Shown here: positions 46,001 through 58,064 of the stretch, one piece after another | How the letters are laid out: the number at the start of each line of letters is the position of its first letter | Position numbering within the stretch: the first letter of the stretch is position 1 | Assembly: GCF_000016525.1 (NCBI RefSeq) | Contig: NC_009515.1 | Coordinates: forward strand, 1,514,501-1,578,500 | Direction: 5' to 3' | Length of the DNA stretch: 64,000 bases | DNA from: Methanobrevibacter smithii ATCC 35061 | GTDB lineage: Archaea; Methanobacteriota; Methanobacteria; Methanobacteriales; Methanobacteriaceae | Position numbers and translations under genes: made by a program | The notes under the pieces: model-generated | Seen by the model: only the letters and a program-made list of their open reading frames with translations | Database searches by the model: none | Told to the model about the DNA's origin: nothing

Positions 46001-47759
46001 TAATGCAACTATTATAGCTAAAGGGTTAAACATTACAAAAGAGTTCATTGGATCTAATGTTACTGACAATACTGAAATACTGTTTGTTGGTGAAGTGGGG
46101 ATTTATAAAATAACTGTAAACTTCCCAGACTTAAGAGTTCCAAACTTAGTTATTAAAGATGAGTCATATGGAATTAAGTATACTAACTTTACAATAACTA
46201 CCAGTGATGGTGTTACTGTTCCTGAATATGCATATACAGTAACTTATACTTCAAGTGCTACTCATCCTGAAAAAAGTTATTTGACTATTGACTTTAATGG
46301 TGACCTTGTACCTGCTTATGCTAAGAATAACCAATTAATTGTTAATGCATATTATACTGTTGTTAATAATGAAAATGTTATTCCAACTGGTGCAGACAGT
46401 GCAACAACCAGTAATCATGCAAGTATTAGTTGGACTAATAATACCTTAAATTCTGATACTGTTTATGTTGATATATATCAGCCTAAAATAGACATAAATA
46501 AGGTATTTGGACCTAATATAGTTCAGGGTAATGATGAGGCTAGTTTCACAATTACTGTAACTAACAGCGGTAAAGGTACTGCTTATAATACTACTATTAC
46601 GGATGATTTAACAGAATTTATCAAAACCTTTGTAAATAGTAGGAGTGATATAGGTGTAACTATACTAAAAGGTAATGAAACAGGTAAAGTTATTTTTAAT
46701 TGAAATAATGATGTAGCTACTTTGAATGTTGGTGAACTTTTAGCCGGTCAAAGTGTCAGTGCTAAATTTACATTCAATGTAAAAAATGATGTTGTTATTG
46801 GAAAAGAATTTAAGAATATAGCTAAAGTAGATTATTATTCTATTTTTAATGAAACAAAATTCGATGAAAAAAGAAATTACTCTAACCAGGCAAGCAGTAC
46901 CCTACACACTTACGATGCTAAAGTAAATAAAACTGTATTTAACACAACTATTGTAAATGGTAAGGATAAGGTAACTGTTGGTGAAAATGTAACCTACAAT
47001 ATAACTGTAATATTGCCTGTTGGAAAATACAATATTTTAAAAGTTACAGACACTCTTCCGGAAGGTTTAAAATACATTGACGGTTCAATTGTAGTTTACA
47101 AAGGAAATACTCAAAATAAAGCTGTTGAAGGTAAGGATTATACTGTAACTGTAAATGGCAATATTGTAGAATTAACATTTGCTTCTGAATTTGCAGATGA
47201 AATTATTAAGGAATATGGCGGTAAATTCCAGGCATTTTTAAATGCTACAGTATTAAATGTTAACAATAACAAAGCAGGTGCTGTTAAAACTAATAAAGCA
47301 GTACTTACCTGGAATACTCATGAATCCACATCTGATGCAGCTGTCGGCATTGTTGAACCGGCCATAGATATTACTAAAAACTTCAATGTAGACAATGTTA
47401 TCGGTGGGGATGTAATATACTTTGATATTACTGTAACTAACAGAGGTCAGTCTCCATTATTTAATGTAACACTTAGTGACGATTTAAGTGATTTAATTAG
47501 TAAATTTGTCAGTGGAGGCATTAATATTACATCTGGTGGTGCTGTTGTAACTCCGACATGGGATAACAATATTGTAAGCATAAATATTGCTGAACTTGGT
47601 ATAGGCAAATCATTAACTTACAGATTTACATTTAAAATAAGAGAAGATGTAGTTATAAGTAGTAGTTATACTAACACAGCTAATGCAATAGGTTACTCTG
47701 CACCGTCTAACGGTAGAAATTACACTGATGCTGCAAAAGACAGTTTTACCACCAAACTT

Positions 47760-49475
47760 CCGGTAATTACTAAATGGGTTGTTGATTCAGAGATTGATAA
47801 TGGTAGGGATAAGGTAACTATTGGTGAAAAGGTAATTTATGGTGTTAATGTAACTTTGCCTGTTGGTAATTATACTAAATTGGTGATTAAGGATACTTTG
47901 CCTCAGGGATTTGAGTATATTGGTGCAGATGCATTTTATGCAAATGGTACAAAATTAGTAAATGGCAAAGATTGGACTGTAAATGTAAATAATTATGATA
48001 TAACTATTACAGTCAATAATGTTCATTCTAGTAACTTTGCAAATGGTGTTTTGTCTATTAATTTGACTGCCAGACCTACAATATTTGATCCGTCCAATAA
48101 GGAAGGTGCGGTTAAAGTTAATAATGTGGAATTGTTCTTAAATGATGAAACTATGGGTAAGTCTAGTGCAAAGGTTACAATTGTAGAACCTACGGCAGAC
48201 ATTACTAAAAAATTCAATGTAACTGAAGTTGAAGGCTTAGATCATGTTTCATTTGATGTAATTGTTAAAAACAACGGTAAAACCCCATTATTTGAAGTGA
48301 CTATTATTGATGATTTGGAAGACCTTGCTTCATTTATTGGTCAAACACCTGGTGAAGATAATGTGGTTATTAAAGTAACTGGTGCTGATGGAAATCCAAT
48401 TGATGCTAAAATCAAATGGATTGGTTCTCATGTTGAAATTGATGTGGCTCAGTTAAATCCTGGAGATATAATTCATGCAAAATATTCATTTGTTATAAGG
48501 TCAGATATCCAAATTGGAAGCCAATATGTAAATATGGCTAATGTTGTCGGATATTCCGCACCTGATCATGGTAGAAATTACTATAATTATGATGAGGACA
48601 CTTTAAAAACTAAACTTCCTGCAATTACTAAGTGGGTTGTTGATTCAGAGATTGATAATGGTAGGGATAAGGTAACTATTGGTGAAAAGGTAATTTATGG
48701 TGTTAATGTAACTTTGCCTGTTGGTAATTATACTAAATTGGTGATTAAGGATACTTTGCCTCAGGGATTTGAGTATATTGGTGCAGGTGCATTTTATGCA
48801 AATGGTACAAAATTAGTAAATGGCAAAGATTGGACTGTAAATGTAAATAATTATGATATAACTATTACAATTAATAATGTTCATTCTAGTAGCTTTGCAA
48901 ACGGTATTTTGTCTATTAATTTGACTGCCAGACCTACAATATTTGATCCGTCCAATAAGGAAGGTGCGGTTAAAGTTAATAATGTGGAATTGTTCTTAAA
49001 TGATAAGACTATGGGCAGGTCTAGTGCAAAGGTTACAATTGTAGAACCTACGGCAGACATTACTAAAAAATTCAATGTAACTGAAGTTGAAGGCTTAGAT
49101 CATGTTTCATTTGATGTAATTGTTAAAAACAACGGTAAAACCCCATTATTTGAAGTGACTATTATTGATGATTTGGAAGACCTTGCTTCATTTATTGGTC
49201 AAACACCTGGTGAAGATAATGTGGTTGTCAAAGTAACTGGTGCTGATGGAAATCCAATTGATGCTAAAATCAAATGGATTGGTTCTCATGTTGAAATTGA
49301 TGTGGCTCAGTTAAATCCTGGAGATATAATTCATGCAAAATATTCATTTGTTATAAGGTCAGATATCCAAATTGGAAGCCAATATGTAAATATGGCTAAT
49401 GTTGTCGGATATTCCGCACCTGATTACGGTAGAAATTACTATAATGAAAGTAAGGATACTTTAAAAACTAAAATG
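47760..49475 (+). repeat. Two near-identical 858-bp tandem repeats (286 aa) in the adhesin
   Basis: 47760-48617 and 48618-49475 differ at only a handful of bases (for example GCAGATGC against GCAGGTGC). Each holds two DUF11 domains. The closeness points to recent duplication or ongoing homogenisation. Confidence 0.85.
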
Positions 49476-51829
49476 CCAAGTATTACTAAATTAGTAATTG
49501 GAACTACACTTGGCAATAAAGAAGGCAACATTTTTACACCAAATATTGGTGAAAATGTAACTTATCAAATTATGGTAAAGTTACCTAAAGGTAATTACAC
49601 TAATTTGCAGGTTAAAGATATCCTTCCACAAGGATTTGAATATCTTGAAAATTCAGTTATTTTATCAAATGGTACTTTAATCAGTGATGTCAGTGTAAAT
49701 GGAAACCTTGTAACTATAAACTTTGGAAATACTACATCTTACAAATATTCTGACAACATTATATTTAATTTATCTGCTGTTGTCTTAAATGATCAATCTA
49801 ACAAAGCACAATCTATTAAATCTAATAATGTTGAATTATATTTAAATGATGATAAAATAGATAATTCTAATGCACAAGTTAAAATAGCTGAACCTAATAT
49901 AAGTGTTGTTAAAACATCAGATAAACAAAAATATGAATATTATGAAAATGCAACTTATTCAATTGTAATTACAAATAATGGAAACGGAATAGCATATAAT
50001 ATCACAATTAAAGATGTGCTGCCATTAGGTTTAAAATACACTGGTATTAATTCAACTTCCAAGTCAAATGGATGGGTTGTTGAATTTGATGAAAATACAC
50101 GAACATTTACAGTTAATGGTCTTAATTTAACTGTTGGTGACAAATTCACATTCACATATAAAGTTTCATTTGATGAATGGGAAATAGATGGTGTAAAATA
50201 CTCACCAATTGGCCAAAACTTTATAAACTCAGTTAATGTAGCTTATGTTTCAATTAATGGAACAAATCCAAATAATAGGACATACACTACTCAAACAACC
50301 AAAGAAGTTCATGTTACTGAAGCTGATCTTAATGTAGTTAAAAACTGTAATAATGAAGTAGTTATAGCTGGTGAAGATATTTACTACACAATTATAATTA
50401 CAAATAACGGACTAGATACTGCTCAAAATGTTAAATTAAATGAATATTATCATTCAGAATATTTAACTAATTTAGAATACTCTTTAGACGGTAAAACATG
50501 GAATGTTTACAATAAGCCTATTGATTTAGGAAATATCAATTCTAAAGCTTCTAAAACTGTCTATATCAGAGGACATTTGGATGCAGGTATTGTTGATGAT
50601 ACAATATTAAACAATACTGTCAGAGTCAACACCACTACAGGAGAATTAAAACTTGAGGATAATGAAGCTACAAACATTAAAAATGTTACTACATTAGCTG
50701 AATTGCATGTTACTAAAGTTAATATTACTGAAGCAATTGCAGGTAAAATTATTAAATACGAAATAGTAATTACCAATAATGGACCTTCATATGCACGTGA
50801 TATTATTTTAAAAGATATTTATAATGATTCTGAATTAACAAATATGTTGTATTCTTTAGATGGTCAATCATGGACTCGTTATGATGCTTCTATTAATATT
50901 GGAACATTAGCTAATGGTCAAAATAAAACAATATTATTTGAAGGATTCATTAAAACAACTGTTCGTGGAAATGTAATAAATAAAGCGGTTATTGGCTCTT
51001 CAACAAAATTAAGAGAAAATAGTACTTTAGAAGATGATGTTGCTGTAAATGTTAAAGGAGATACTACATTGGACATTACAAAAGTAGCTAATACCACTCT
51101 TGTAAATCCTGGAGATGTAATTAAGTATACTGTTCAAATAACTGCAGGAGGATTGTCAGATTCTTTAGATGTTATTTTAACTGATAATTTAAGTGAAATG
51201 TTCTTTGATGTTAGTAAGGCAACTTATTCTGTAAACGGAATAGACAAAGGTGTTTGGATAGGAAATGCAAACCTTGGAACCATTTCTTCAGGAATGACTG
51301 TTAATGTAGTAATTACAGTTCCAGTTAAAGCATATGTTGATGTTGGAAAATTAAACAGCATTACAAACTTTGCATCTGTAATTAATTCAGATAAAAAAGC
51401 AGCTAATGATACAAACATTGTTCCAATTAATGTAATTGATTTGGCAGTTAACAAAACAGCTAATCATCAAAATAAAACATATAATTATGGAGATAATGTT
51501 GAGTATGTTATTGAAATTGTTAACAATGGTCCTGGAATAGCTACTGATATTATAGCTACTGACAACTTACCAGAAGGATTGAAATTTATTAATGCTAATG
51601 TTCCGGGTGGTTGGACTCTTAGTATATCCAATAATAAAATCACAATAAATGGTGAAAAATTAGCTAATGGTGAAAAAGTTTTAATTACTATTATAGCAAA
51701 AGCTGCAAAATCAAATACAACCCTTATAAATAATATTAAAGTTAATGGTACTGGATTTGATTCAAACATCTCAAATAATAATGATTCTGAAACAATTAAA
51801 ATAACTCCTTTAGTTGATTTGGCTATTAC

Positions 51830-53989
51830 AAAAGTAGTTGATAATGCAAATCCATTATTTGACTCAATAATAACTTACACAATCACTGTTGTTAATAATG
51901 GTCCTGATAAGTCATTTAATGTTACTGTTGGTGATTTATTGCCTGATGGTGTTAAATTCATCAGCTCTGATGGCCGATACGATCCAGTTACTGGTGTTTG
52001 GTTTGTTGGTGATTTAGATGCTAATGAAAGTGTAACTTTAAAGATTGTTGTTCAGGTTATTAAGGTTGGAAATATTACTAATAATGTTAATGTTACTGGT
52101 ACTGGTCATGATACTAATTTAACTAATAATAATGATTCTGTTAGTGTTAGTGTTCCTGATTGTGTTATTTTGGATATTTCTAAAGTAGCTAATTCTACTG
52201 TTATTGTAGCTGGTGAAAATGTAGGTTATACTGTTGTTATAAACAATTACGGTCCTTCTGTAGCTAATGATGTTGTTCTAAAAGATGTTTATAATGTTAA
52301 AGAGTTATTTGGATTACAATATTCATTAAACGGTAAAGATTGGTTCAATTACAATGAAGCTATTAATTTAGGTAATATTGATGTTGGTGCTAGTGTAACT
52401 GTTTACTTTAGGGCTAAAGTTAATGCTTCTGTTCGTGGTGATGTTTTAAACATTGTTAATATTATTACCAGTGTTGATGATGCTAGAGGTAACTTTACAG
52501 ATAATGAAACAGTTAATGTAATTGCTAACACTACTTTGGTTGTAATTAAGGATGCTGAAATTAAGGAGTTAAATCCTGGTGATACAGTTCATTTCATTGT
52601 TACTGTTATTGCTGGTGGATCTTCAGATTCATTGAATGTAAACTTAAATGATATTTTGGATAATAAGTTGTTAGATATTAATTCAGCTAAATACTCTATT
52701 AACGGTGGTATTTTAAGTGACTTTAATGGAAATATTTATTTAGGCAATATGCTTACAGGTACTACTGTGACTGTTGATATTTGGGCTAAAGTATTGGATA
52801 TTGCTGATAGGGACATTTTCAATTTAGTTAATGTTACTAGTGATGAGCATCCTGAGGGTAATACTTCTAATGTCAGTGTTCATGTTAGGATTGTTGATTT
52901 GGCTGTTGATAAGCTGGTAAATAATTCTGTTCCTAAGTATTTGGATATGATTGAGTATACTATTGTTGTTGTTAATAATGGTCCTGATAAGTCATTTAAT
53001 GTTACTGTTGGTGATTTATTGCCTGATGGTGTTAAATTCATTAGTTCTAATGGTCAGTACAACCCAGTTACTGGTGTTTGGTTTGTTGGTGATTTAGATG
53101 CTAATGAAAGTGTAACTTTAAAGATTGTTGTTCAGGTTATTAAGGTTGGAAATATTACTAATAATGTTAATGTTACTGGTACTGGTCATGATACTAATTT
53201 AACTAATAATAATGATTCTGTTAGTGTTAGTGTTCCTGAATCAGTATTGTTAAACATTACAAAAGTTGCAAATTCAACAATAATTGTTGCTGGTGAAAAT
53301 GTAGGTTATACAGTTGTTATAAACAATTACGGCCCTTCTGTTGCTAGTGATGTTGTTCTAAAAGATATATTCAGCAGTAATGAATTGCTTAACTTACAAT
53401 ATTCATTAAATGGTGTAGATTGGTTAGATTACAATGAGGCTATTAATTTAGGTAATATTGATGTTGGTGCTAGTGTAACGGTTTACTTTAGAGCTAAGGT
53501 TAATGGTTCTGTTCGTGGTGATGTTTTAAACATTGTTAATATTACTACTGGTGTTGATGATGCTAGAGGTAACTTTACAGATAATGAAACAGTTAATGTA
53601 ATTGCTAACACTACTTTGGTTGTAATTAAGGATGCTGAAATCAAAGCACTTAACCCTGGAGACACAGCACACTTTGTCATTACTGTTATTGCTGGCGGGT
53701 CTTCAGATTCATTAAATGTTAAATTGGAAGATATTTTAGATGCTGGATTGTTGGATGTTAAATCTGCAACCTACAGAATAAATGGAGGTAATTTAACTGA
53801 TTACACTCAAATTATTTCATTAGGAAATATGCATACTGGCAGTAAGATAGTTGTAGATATTTATGCTGCAATATTAGGTACAACCGGTCAGGATATCTTC
53901 AATTGTGTAAATGTCACTAGTGATGAGCATCCTGAAGGAAACACTTCAAATACTACAATACATGTAAATATTGCTGATTTAGAAATTAT
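51830..53989 (+). repeat. Two 1,080-bp tandem repeats (360 aa) in the adhesin
   Basis: 51830-52909 and 52910-53989 share long identical blocks (such as 52021-52156 with 53101-53236) between more diverged parts. The period equals three domains. The patchwork of identity suggests gene conversion. Confidence 0.8.
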
Positions 53990-55081
53990 TAAAATAGTAA
54001 ATAATGCTACTCCAAATTACGGAGACGAAATAACTTACACAATAACTGTAAGAAACAACGGTCCGGATAACTCAACCAATATTAAAGTATCTGAAGTATT
54101 GGCAGATAATTTCAAATTCATTTCAGCTAATGCTTCTAAAGGATATTATGATTTAACAAATGGTGTTTGGGCAGTCGGTAATTTAACTAATAATGAAACA
54201 GCTAAATTAGTTATTACTGTAAAAATAGTTAAAACAGGATTTATTCAAAACAATGTAAGTGTAAATGGAACAGGTTTTGATCCTAACGTAACTAACAACA
54301 ATGCTACTGTGAATATTACTGTTCCTCAAACAGCAGATTTGTCTGTTGTAAAAATAGTTAATGTTGATAGGGTAAGTGTTGGAAATAGAATCACATACAC
54401 TATTGTTGTTAAAAATAATGGTCCTGACACAGCATTAGATGTTTATGCAGTAGATAAATTATCAGATGCTCTTAAATTTGTTTCATATAAAGCAAGTGTA
54501 GGAGTATATGATCCGGCAACTGGTATTTGGACAATCGGTAATTTAACTAACAAAAGCAATGCTACATTGGAAATTACATGTATTGTTTTAAAAACCGGCG
54601 TAATATCTAATGAAGTATTTGTAAATGGAAGTACAGTTGACTTGAATATGACTAACAATTATGGTAATGTTTCAGTTACTGTAATTCCGGCTCCTGCTCC
54701 AGTACATCCTGCTGATAAAGATATTATGGATTCTGATGAAGTTGCAATGGGTGTTGATGCAATGGCAAAAACAGGAAATCCAATACTTGCTTTATTGGTT
54801 GTTTTAATCTTCGGAATATTTGGATTTGGAGTTTCCAGAAGGAAAAAATAAATTTAAGGGATTTTTATAAATCCTTCTTTTTTCTTTTTTTATTTTAAAC
54901 TAATTTTAAATAGTTATTTTTTTATTTTAAATTAATTTTGTCATCAAATAAAAAATTAACAATTATATAATCTTCTATTTATCAAATACAATTTTCCTGT
55001 AAAGATATAAACTTGCTTCTAACAATATTTATATATTTTCAAAAATAAATTTATAAATAATTTAATATCGGAGTTTTGTTT

Positions 55082-56077
55082 ATGTTAAATGATAAAACTA
55101 TTTTAATTACTGGAGGAACAGGTTCTTTTGGTAAAAAGTTTACAAAAAGAGTATTGGAACAGTACAATCCTAAAAAAATTATTATATATTCAAGAGATGA
55201 ATACAAGCAATATTTAATGCAAAGACAATTTGCCCAACATAAAAAAGTAATGCGTTACTTTATTGGGGACGTTAGAGACAAAGAAAGATTTGCACGTGCT
55301 TGTGATGGTGTAGATATTATTGTTCATGCAGCTGCATTAAAACAAGTTCCGGCTGCTGAATACAATCCGTTGGAAGCTATTAAAACCAATATTGATGGTG
55401 CTAGAAACATTGTGGATGTTGCTATTGACAAGCATGTTGAAAAGGTAGTGGCATTATCCACTGACAAGGCAGTTAATCCGGTTAACTTGTATGGTGCTAC
55501 TAAAATGGTTTCAGATAAATTGTTCATAGCAGCAAATGCTTATGTGGGTGCTAAAAACACTCAGTTTTCAGTAGTTCGTTATGGTAATGTTTCAGGCAGT
55601 CGTGGATCTGTAATTCCATTTTTCAAAACTTTAATTGATGAAGGTCAAACTAAAATACCAATTACTGACATGAGAATGACAAGATTTTGGATTACTCTTG
55701 ATGAGGCTGTTGATTTGGTAATTAAGGCTATTGGTGATGCTAAAGGTGGGGAATTATTTATCCATAAATGTCCTTCATTTAAAGTAACTGATTTGGCAAA
55801 AGCCATGCTTCCGGATTGTGAATTTGAAGATGTGGGTATCAGGCCAGGTGAAAAGCTCCATGAAGTAATGATAACCAAAGAAGATTCAAGGTCAGCTTAT
55901 GAATATGATGATTATTATATAATTTACCCTGATTTGGAATGGTGGGAAGATGTTAATATAAAAGAAGGTGGAAAAAAGGTAGAAGACAGATTCTACTATG
56001 CATCTGACAATAATCCGGTTTGGTTATCTGTTGAAGAGATTAGGGAAGCTTTAAAAGATATAGATATTGTATACTAG
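55082..56077 (+). CDS. pseB: UDP-N-acetylglucosamine 4,6-dehydratase (inverting)
   Basis: A 331-aa short-chain dehydrogenase. First step of pseudaminic acid synthesis: UDP-GlcNAc to UDP-2-acetamido-2,6-dideoxy-L-arabino-hexos-4-ulose. It has ILITGGTGSFGKKF (~6), YSRDEYKQYLMQRQF, VDIIVHAAALKQVPAAEYNP, LSTDKAVNPVNLYGATKMVSDKL (Y-x-x-x-K) and GSRGSVIPFF, all typical of PseB. ATG 55082 has CGGAG 8 bases upstream; the TTG at 55076 overlaps that spacing. First gene of a five-gene run in the usual order of the pathway. Confidence 0.96.
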   Translation: MLNDKTILITGGTGSFGKKFTKRVLEQYNPKKIIIYSRDEYKQYLMQRQFAQHKKVMRYFIGDVRDKERFARACDGVDIIVHAAALKQVPAAEYNPLEAIKTNIDGARNIVDVAIDKHVEKVVALSTDKAVNPVNLYGATKMVSDKLFIAANAYVGAKNTQFSVVRYGNVSGSRGSVIPFFKTLIDEGQTKIPITDMRMTRFWITLDEAVDLVIKAIGDAKGGELFIHKCPSFKVTDLAKAMLPDCEFEDVGIRPGEKLHEVMITKEDSRSAYEYDDYYIIYPDLEWWEDVNIKEGGKKVEDRFYYASDNNPVWLSVEEIREALKDIDIVY

Positions 56078-57229
56078 GTGATTTTTATTTCTAAATTTTT
56101 ACCCTATGGAAAACAATGTATAGATCAGGAAGATATTGATGCAGTTGCTGATGTTTTAAGTGAGGATTTTATTACTCAGGGGCCAAAAATAACAGAATTT
56201 GAAGAAGAAATAGCTAAATATGTTGGGGCTAAATATGGAGTTGCCTTCAATTCCGGAACTTCAGCTCTGCATGGTGCTTATTTTGCATTAGGTCTTGATA
56301 AGGGAGATGAAATGATTACAACTCCTAATACTTTTGTAGCTACTGCTAACGCTGGGCTATATTTGGGAGCTAAAGTTAATTTCTGTGATGTGGAAAAACA
56401 AACCGGAAATATTGATGCATCCAAATTGGAGGCTAATGAAAATACTAAGTTAATAACTCCTGTACATTATAGCGGAAATCCTGTTAACTTAAAGGAAATA
56501 GCTGATATTGCTGAGGATAATGATGCCAGAATTATTGAAGACGGAGCACATGCACTTGGTGCAAAGTATAACGGCAAAAAAATAGGCTCTTTAAAATACT
56601 CTGAAATGGCAATGTTTAGTTTTCATCCTGTTAAACATATTACAACAGGTGAAGGTGGAATTATTGTTACAAATGATGAGGAGTACTATGAAAGACTTCA
56701 GTTATTCAGATCCCATGGAATTACTAAAAATAACTTGGTAAATCCTCGTGACGGCGACTGGTATTATGAAATGCAGCATTTAGGATTTAATTACAGAATA
56801 ACTGATATTCAATGTGCTTTAGGTTTATCACAGCTTAAAAAATTAGATTCCTTTGTTGAAAACAGAAGAAAAATAGCTGAAAAATATAATGGAATGTTTG
56901 AAGACAATCCATATTTTGATGTTGTTAAAGAAAATCCGGACGGTGAGTCTGCATATCATTTATATCCGATTTTGTTAAAAGAAAAATATGCAAATCATAA
57001 AAAGGAAATATTTTCAAAATTACGCTCTGAAGGATTAGGTGTTCAGGTGCATTATATACCTGTTTATTTACAACCTTACTATCAAAACCTTGGATTTAAT
57101 AAAGGACTTTGTCCAGTAGATGAAGAGTTTTACAAAAGAGAACTTAGTATACCAATGTATCCTACATTAACTGATGAAGATTTAGAGTTTGTACAAGAAA
57201 AACTTTACAAAGTGTTTAGTGAGTATTAG
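56078..57229 (+). CDS. pseC: UDP-4-amino-4,6-dideoxy-N-acetyl-beta-L-altrosamine transaminase
   Basis: A 383-aa DegT/DnrJ/EryC1-type PLP enzyme acting on the PseB product. Marks: LPYGKQCIDQEDIDAV, FNSGTSALHGAYFALG, TPNTFVATANAGLYLGA, IEDGAHALGAKY, MFSFHPVKHITTGEGG (PLP Lys, ~185), FNYRITDIQCALG. The start is unclear: the GTG at 56078 directly follows the pseB stop and lies inside an AGGTGAT ribosome-site-like sequence, while an ATT at 56087 stands at the spacing seen for other genes here. Confidence 0.95.
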   Translation: MIFISKFLPYGKQCIDQEDIDAVADVLSEDFITQGPKITEFEEEIAKYVGAKYGVAFNSGTSALHGAYFALGLDKGDEMITTPNTFVATANAGLYLGAKVNFCDVEKQTGNIDASKLEANENTKLITPVHYSGNPVNLKEIADIAEDNDARIIEDGAHALGAKYNGKKIGSLKYSEMAMFSFHPVKHITTGEGGIIVTNDEEYYERLQLFRSHGITKNNLVNPRDGDWYYEMQHLGFNYRITDIQCALGLSQLKKLDSFVENRRKIAEKYNGMFEDNPYFDVVKENPDGESAYHLYPILLKEKYANHKKEIFSKLRSEGLGVQVHYIPVYLQPYYQNLGFNKGLCPVDEEFYKRELSIPMYPTLTDEDLEFVQEKLYKVFSEY

Positions 57230-57233
57230 GAAA

Positions 57234-58064
57234 ATGAAAATTGGAGCAATTATTCAGGCCAGAACCTCTTCAACAAGACTTCCGCAAAAAGTTTTAAAAC
57301 CACTACCTTTCAATAGCAAAACCAATGTATTGCAGCAGGTTATAAGAAGAGTATCCAAATCTGAACTTATTGATGAAATAATAATAGCTACAACAATACA
57401 TGATGAAGATGAAAAAATAGTTGAAGTAGCTAAAAAAGAAAACATTAAGTTTTACAAAGGCAGTCTGGAAAATGTTCTGGAACGATATTATAATGCTGCT
57501 TTGGAAAACAGTTTGGATGTTGTTGTCAGGATAACCAGTGACTGTCCATGTGCCGATGCAAATATAATTGATGAAATTATTAAAAAACATATAGACTCCG
57601 ATGCAGATTATACTTCCAATACATTAACTAGAGGATTTCCAAGAGGAATCGATGCTGAAGTAATTAATTTCAGTGTTTTGGAAAAGGCATATGAAAATGC
57701 CACTGACAAATTTGAAAAGGAACATGTAACTCCATTTATCTACAAAACACATCCTGAAGACTTTAAAATAGTGCAATATGAAACAAAAAACGACAACTCT
57801 GATATTAGGATTACTTTAGATACTCCTCAGGATTATGCTCTGCTCTGCAGTGTTTATGATAATTTATATGATAAAAATGAATTCTTCTCTCTGGAGGATA
57901 TTATAGAATTATTTAACAATAAACCTTATTTAAAAGATATAAACTCCGAAATTACTCAAAAAAAGGTTTGCAATAGTTTGGAAGAGGAATTGGCTGAAGT
58001 TATAAATTTATGCAAAAAACAGGATTTGGACAGAGCCAAACAATACATTGAAAAGATAATATGA
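57234..58064 (+). CDS. SpsF-like cytidylyltransferase (CMP-pseudaminic acid synthase candidate)
   Basis: A 276-aa protein. Nucleotide-binding start MKIGAIIQARTSSTRLPQKVL, then RITSDCPCADANIIDEII and DIRITLDTPQDYALL. This is the SpsF family, which takes the place of PseF in many pse clusters. The gene position between pseC and pseG supports that role. ATG 57234 follows the pseC stop by four bases; the in-frame extension to 57189 overlaps pseC and is unlikely. The C-terminal ~40 residues are a helical extension. Its stop overlaps the next ATG (ATGA). Confidence 0.85.
   Translation: MKIGAIIQARTSSTRLPQKVLKPLPFNSKTNVLQQVIRRVSKSELIDEIIIATTIHDEDEKIVEVAKKENIKFYKGSLENVLERYYNAALENSLDVVVRITSDCPCADANIIDEIIKKHIDSDADYTSNTLTRGFPRGIDAEVINFSVLEKAYENATDKFEKEHVTPFIYKTHPEDFKIVQYETKNDNSDIRITLDTPQDYALLCSVYDNLYDKNEFFSLEDIIELFNNKPYLKDINSEITQKKVCNSLEEELAEVINLCKKQDLDRAKQYIEKII

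Larger units (their letters stand above)
43245..54851 (+). pseudogene. Giant adhesin-like DUF11-repeat surface protein, split by an in-frame TGA
   Basis: One frame of 3,869 codons is broken only by TGA at 46701-46703, where the text reads VIFN-stop-NNDVATLNVGELLAGQ. The equivalent place in the next repeats is TPTWDNNIVSINIAELGIGK and KIKWIGSHVEIDVAQLNPGD, so a conserved Trp codon (TGG) became TGA. Signal peptide at 1-23; then many DUF11/CARDB-like immunoglobulin-fold repeats (I-T-N-N-G-P...A-x-D-V-x-(V/L)-x-D...LP-x-G-(V/L)-x-(F/Y)). C-terminal anchor ILALLVVLIFGIFGFGVSRRKK. Such proteins are thought to mediate attachment in gut methanogens. Without read-through only the 1,152-aa N-terminal part, lacking the anchor, would be made; the 46722 frame has no start signal of note. 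Confidence 0.85.

Noticed and set aside
19927-46703. UGA recoding (as Sec or Trp) to explain the two in-frame TGAs
   Set aside because: TGA is used as an ordinary stop in this window (for example srp19, the 24816 fusion gene and the SpsF-like gene), no selenocysteine element was seen, and each case is explained by one base change at a conserved Gly or Trp.
46722-54851. Separate adhesin gene starting at 46722
   Set aside because: Same frame as the upstream part, no signal peptide or ribosome site, and the repeat alignment runs through the TGA.
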